Assembly: GCA_021800795.1 (NCBI GenBank)
Contig: JAJYYO010000001.1
Coordinates: forward strand, 1-64,000
DNA from: Pseudomonadota bacterium
GTDB taxonomy: Bacteria > Pseudomonadota > Gammaproteobacteria > Burkholderiales > Gallionellaceae
Direction: 5' to 3'
DNA: 64,000 nt
A program made the translations under genes and the position numbers. Below, in pieces: positions 60,752 to 64,000 of the stretch (position 1 is its first letter; the number at the start of each line of letters is the position of its first letter). The notes below the pieces were generated by a model. The model did no database searches, had not been told where the DNA came from, and saw only the letters and a program-made list of their open reading frames with translations.

Positions 60752-61870
60752 TTACAATTTCCCCTCTATGAGCGTTTTCAGCCATTTTTGTTCCGCCTCT
60801 TTGATGGGTGACTCGATGACCCGTTCAGGCACCTCCCAGACTATGATCCTGGGAGGATTGTTGCGGAAGGTAGCGCTTTCAAAAAATGCTATGGCGGCTC
60901 CAGCAAAGTCGCCTCCGTCGCGGGCGACGTTAGCTACCGGTTCGCCGAGATGATGCTCCAGAAAGGGCGCAAAATTGCTGTTTCTTGAGTAGGATGTGCC
61001 CATCAATGCCATCGCGGGCAGTCCCGCATCGCCGAACAAATCATCGCTGGCAACCTGAATCGGCGCAACCTTGCTAACCTGAGCCAACTCAACCTTCGGG
61101 CGTAAAAAAGCCGGCAAGCCGTCGAGTCCTGCCAGATGAACCAGATCGCCCGGGCGCAGGGTGCGCGCAGGGTTCAGCGCCACCGCACTATCTGAGATAA
61201 TCGAGACCCACTTGAGTGCAGCCAGGCTGTCTGCAACGGCCTTTGCAGCCGCATTGGCTCCCGCTTCATTCCAGTGCGTGTCGGTGTGGTAATAACGCTC
61301 CCCCGGCATATGGGCCAGCGTGGCGGTCAGATCGAGCGTAGCAACGCCGTGCGACTTGACTGCATCCAGCCAGCTCGCGATGCGATTATCAAACAGCGTG
61401 GAACGATTTAGCCCGCAAAGATGCGTGTTTTCGATGCGCGACTTGTCCGGTACAACGACCATCAATAATTTGATACCCCTTTGTTTCAGGCGCTTATTGA
61501 CCAGCTCCGCCAGGGACGCCCGGAACAGGGCGGATTTTGCTCTGTCAGGGTACACCTCCAGCTCATCGGTCAAAAACAGCCAGTCACCACACCCCGCACG
61601 AACGCCGGGGCCTAAATCACCGGTCAGATTCCACTGGATGCCGCGTTCAATCTGATTGAACGTCATGCCCAGCACAAAGTGTTTGTTAAGCAGTTTGGTA
61701 AACTGTCGGGTGGATTCCCCGCTCAGTATCTTTGCCGGATTTCTCATCTCAGTCCATTCTTCACTCGTTACGGTTTTGAGAGAAATGACGGACGCCAGCA
61801 ATCCTGCCAGCAAAAGACCGATAAACGCCAGTGTCGGCAGCAACATCAGAAATTTTTTATATTTCAGCAT
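60752..61870 (-). CDS. AlgJ/AlgX/WssI-like polysaccharide O-acetyltransferase
   Basis: 372 aa with one N-terminal membrane anchor (about 8-30) and a periplasmic SGNH-like catalytic domain: the DxHW motif YYHTDTHWNEAG (Asp197, His199) and the nucleophile Ser293 in LMGTSYSRN. This is the AlgJ/AlgX/WssI pattern that transfers acetyl groups from the MBOAT partner to alginate or cellulose. It starts 12 bp after the MBOAT gene, confirming the pairing. WssI is the closest functional analogue given bcsZC next door. Confidence 0.9.
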   Translation of the reverse strand: MLKYKKFLMLLPTLAFIGLLLAGLLASVISLKTVTSEEWTEMRNPAKILSGESTRQFTKLLNKHFVLGMTFNQIERGIQWNLTGDLGPGVRAGCGDWLFLTDELEVYPDRAKSALFRASLAELVNKRLKQRGIKLLMVVVPDKSRIENTHLCGLNRSTLFDNRIASWLDAVKSHGVATLDLTATLAHMPGERYYHTDTHWNEAGANAAAKAVADSLAALKWVSIISDSAVALNPARTLRPGDLVHLAGLDGLPAFLRPKVELAQVSKVAPIQVASDDLFGDAGLPAMALMGTSYSRNSNFAPFLEHHLGEPVANVARDGGDFAGAAIAFFESATFRNNPPRIIVWEVPERVIESPIKEAEQKWLKTLIEGKL

Positions 61871-61882
61871 GGCTATATCCTG

Positions 61883-63289
61883 TCAGAACTGAAAATACAG
61901 GAACGGCGGCGATGCCTGACCGGTCAGCACAATCAGCGCATAAGCGAATGCAAGTACAGGCCAGATTGCGCGCCAGAGGTTGCTGCCAAAAATCCCCCAT
62001 CCCGTTTTTGCGATCTTCATCGACGGATAAATGATGCACATAATTCCGACCGCGCAAGAGACATAAATGGTCGGGCGCAATGCCAGCGACACGGCATCAC
62101 CCATTAATACGCCATGCAGGCCGAATTGTCCGCCCCACATCGTCAGGGCCGCGGAAAACCCCGATGCCCTAAACACGGTCCATGCCAGCATCACCACGAG
62201 CAATGTCAACAGGCGTGAGAGAAAATCGGGCATGGTATAACCTCGATTGCTATAGGCGCGCGCAATGCTGAGCGCAGAACCGTGGATGATGCCCCAGATG
62301 AGAAAATTCCAGCTCTCGCCGCCATGCCACAATCCGCCTATCGCCATGGTCAACATCAGGTTGATATAGGTGCGCGTTTGACCGCTGCGATTACCTCCCA
62401 GCAAGGAAATATACAGATAGTCGCGCAGCCAGGAAGACAAGGTCATATGCCAGCGACGCCAGAAATCCTGTATGGAAACTGCGAGGTAGGGATTGTTGAA
62501 GTTCGGATCGAATTTGAAGCCCAACATCAGGCCCAGGCCTATGGCCATCAGGCTGTAGCCGGCGAAATCGAAATAGAGCTGTATCGTGTAAGCGCCGCAG
62601 CCTGTCCAGGCGTCGATCAGACTGGGATTCGTTTCCTTGAAGACCAGTGCGACCAGCGGAGACAGCGGGTCGGCGATCAGCACCTTCATGGCAAAACCAA
62701 TCATGAAACGGCGAACCCCGGTGGCAAATTCATCGGCAGAAAAAAAGCGCTCGCGCAGCTCCTTTTCTATCACCTTGTAACGAACGATGGGACCTGCAAT
62801 CAGATGGGGGAACATCGCGATATAGGCGCTGAAAAAGATAAAGCGATATTGCGCCTGCACGATGCCACGGCGCACATCAACCAGATAGGAGGTCGCGTGC
62901 AGCACAGTAAACGATAATGCGATAGGCAGATATACCATCTGCCAGACGATCAGCGGTTGGTCGCTGCTGCCAAACAAGTCATTGAGCGACTGCACCACGA
63001 CGTTGGCATATTTGTACCAGGCTAAACTTGCAAGATTGATCAGTATCCCGGCCGCCATGGTGCGCGTCTTGATTTTTTCGGAAGAAGATTTGTCGATCAA
63101 TATGGCAGCAAGCCAGGTGACGAGGGTCAGTGCTATGATCAGTAACAGGTATTTCGGCGTCCACCAGGCGTAAAAAAGCCAGCTGCCGATCAGCAGGGTG
63201 TGATTGCGAAAACGCGACGGCGTAAGAAAGTAAAACGCGAAGAAAATCGGCAAAAAAAGCGTCAGAAACTCTAGGGACGCAAAGACCAT
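61883..63289 (-). CDS. MBOAT-family membrane O-acetyltransferase (AlgI/WssH-like)
   Basis: 468 aa, about 11 transmembrane helices, with both MBOAT signatures: QDFWRRWHMTLSSWLRDYLYISLLGGNRSG (His281) and the catalytic GLWHGGESWNFLIWG (His322). AlgI-type proteins pass acetyl groups across the inner membrane to periplasmic SGNH transferases. It lies between an SGNH gene (39 bp upstream) and the AlgJ-like gene (12 bp downstream). With bcsZC nearby, cellulose acetylation of the Wss type is likely. Confidence 0.93.
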   Translation of the reverse strand: MVFASLEFLTLFLPIFFAFYFLTPSRFRNHTLLIGSWLFYAWWTPKYLLLIIALTLVTWLAAILIDKSSSEKIKTRTMAAGILINLASLAWYKYANVVVQSLNDLFGSSDQPLIVWQMVYLPIALSFTVLHATSYLVDVRRGIVQAQYRFIFFSAYIAMFPHLIAGPIVRYKVIEKELRERFFSADEFATGVRRFMIGFAMKVLIADPLSPLVALVFKETNPSLIDAWTGCGAYTIQLYFDFAGYSLMAIGLGLMLGFKFDPNFNNPYLAVSIQDFWRRWHMTLSSWLRDYLYISLLGGNRSGQTRTYINLMLTMAIGGLWHGGESWNFLIWGIIHGSALSIARAYSNRGYTMPDFLSRLLTLLVVMLAWTVFRASGFSAALTMWGGQFGLHGVLMGDAVSLALRPTIYVSCAVGIMCIIYPSMKIAKTGWGIFGSNLWRAIWPVLAFAYALIVLTGQASPPFLYFQF

Positions 63290-63328
63290 GAAATAGCGAC
63301 TCCGTAATAATGCCGTTTAATTAAAGCT

Positions 63329-64000
63329 CTAAGGAGCCGGCTTGGCTCTGATTTTCTGCATGATGTCGGACGAAACAATTTCGCTGGCAATCGCATCACC
63401 CCAGGCTTGATAGCCTTCGGGCATAAAATGCACACCATCTTCTGTCCGCCACTCGCCCGGTTTGGACATTTTCAGAGAGTTCAGATAAACGCAGGGAGCG
63501 ACGATTTCAGCAAGGTAGTTTGACATTTCTTTTACGCGAGCATACGTTTTGCCGAACGAACCGCCTTCACTTCCCCATGCCGGTCCAACCCACACACAAC
63601 TGACGCCGCTGGCCTTGATGCCCCGGGTCAAGCTGCTCACCTGATCCCATACCCAGGTTTTTGGAAATGCATGGCTTTTGTAGGCAGCCATATCGTCGCC
63701 ATTAACGACTACAATCAGATCAGGGTGATACTCATTAACCATATCAGGCAATGGCCTGGTTGAACCCGCCTCACTCGCTCTATTCCTGATATGCGCATTA
63801 TCCAGCCTGAATGCACTGCCGCAGAAGGGATGAACGCTCTTCATCCAGTCGCCTGAAGGCGATCCACAGGCGCCATAGCTATACACCTTGGCACCCTGCC
63901 GCATCAAGTCATCATGTAATGTGGAAATCAAATAGTTCTGGGTCATATGACTATCTCCAATCATCAGGACCGTCATGCCAGCAAGAAGCAAACTCACCAT
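63329..64000 (-). CDS. SGNH-hydrolase-family protein, paralogue B (5' end outside the window)
   Basis: 223 codons visible. The frame is still open at the window edge, and the Met at 64000 aligns with the mature start of paralogue A, so the signal peptide is encoded beyond the window. Motifs: LMIGDSHMT, YSYGACGSPSGDWM and Asp/His in TEDGVHFMPEGYQAWG. It shares WVWDQVSSLT and CVWVGPAWGSEGG with the gene at 53834. First visible gene of the acetylation operon; bcsA/bcsB could lie upstream of it. Confidence 0.82.
   Translation of the reverse strand: MVSLLLAGMTVLMIGDSHMTQNYLISTLHDDLMRQGAKVYSYGACGSPSGDWMKSVHPFCGSAFRLDNAHIRNRASEAGSTRPLPDMVNEYHPDLIVVVNGDDMAAYKSHAFPKTWVWDQVSSLTRGIKASGVSCVWVGPAWGSEGGSFGKTYARVKEMSNYLAEIVAPCVYLNSLKMSKPGEWRTEDGVHFMPEGYQAWGDAIASEIVSSDIMQKIRAKPAP

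Overview
The window reads as a chromosome segment of a betaproteobacterium, most likely of the Gallionellaceae (Sideroxydans/Gallionella/Ferriphaselus group). The basis is gene order and protein style (dapA-bamC, pyrG-kdsA-eno-ftsB, uvrC-pgsA followed by tRNAs, feoAB) together with two large extracellular polysaccharide loci. The taxonomic call is inference; no rRNA gene is present.

Layout. 0-8.6 kb: end of pntB, a small RBS-backed ORF, a DUF4149 gene, transposon and enzyme relics, a ferritin-like DUF455 gene, rlmJ, uvrC, pgsA and a tRNA cluster (Pro-Pro-Arg-His). 8.6-10.5 kb: a ybhP-clsB phospholipid pair. 10.5-18.3 kb: a tightly packed minus-strand polysaccharide operon (60-aa ORF, BcsE-like GIL-domain protein, TPR/outer-membrane barrel, PgaC-like GT2 synthase, 73-aa membrane protein, membrane-anchored deacetylase) facing a convergent GH18-like hydrolase. 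18.5-26.2 kb: a 273-bp MITE-like element, an ATM1-type ABC exporter, a PBP7-type endopeptidase, a response regulator-GGDEF protein, an amidinotransferase-fold hydrolase and a complete IS1595-family element. 26.5-28.5 kb: accessory graveyard with an intact brnTA module, a second BrnA relic, an integron-integrase-like relic and a truncated RhuM. 28.5-53 kb: mostly housekeeping genes (fused peptide ABC ATPase, yqjD/E/K-like trio, mltD, acs, pyrG, kdsA, eno, ftsB, a GH12-like endoglucanase, a degenerate EAL-CBS-GGDEF protein, feoAB, dapA, bamC, roxA, slyD). 53.4-64 kb: bcsZ and bcsC on the plus strand facing a minus-strand O-acetylation operon (SGNH, MBOAT, AlgJ/AlgX-like, SGNH); bcsA and bcsB are not in the window.

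How it fits together. The two polysaccharide loci, a diguanylate cyclase with an intact active site and I-site, a degenerate EAL/GGDEF protein and a c-di-GMP-binding-type GIL domain suggest a surface-polymer lifestyle under c-di-GMP control. The most interesting unit is the 11.6-18.3 kb operon: it pairs a BcsE-type c-di-GMP sensor with a non-cellulose, PgaC-like synthase that has no PilZ domain. As I recall, xag-like or stalk-formation polysaccharide clusters have been discussed for stalk-forming iron oxidisers. This operon may be a member of that class, but the BcsE/BcsF-like control arrangement is, as far as I know, not worked out. Dispersed palindromic and heptamer repeats are frequent, and some have been absorbed into coding sequence.
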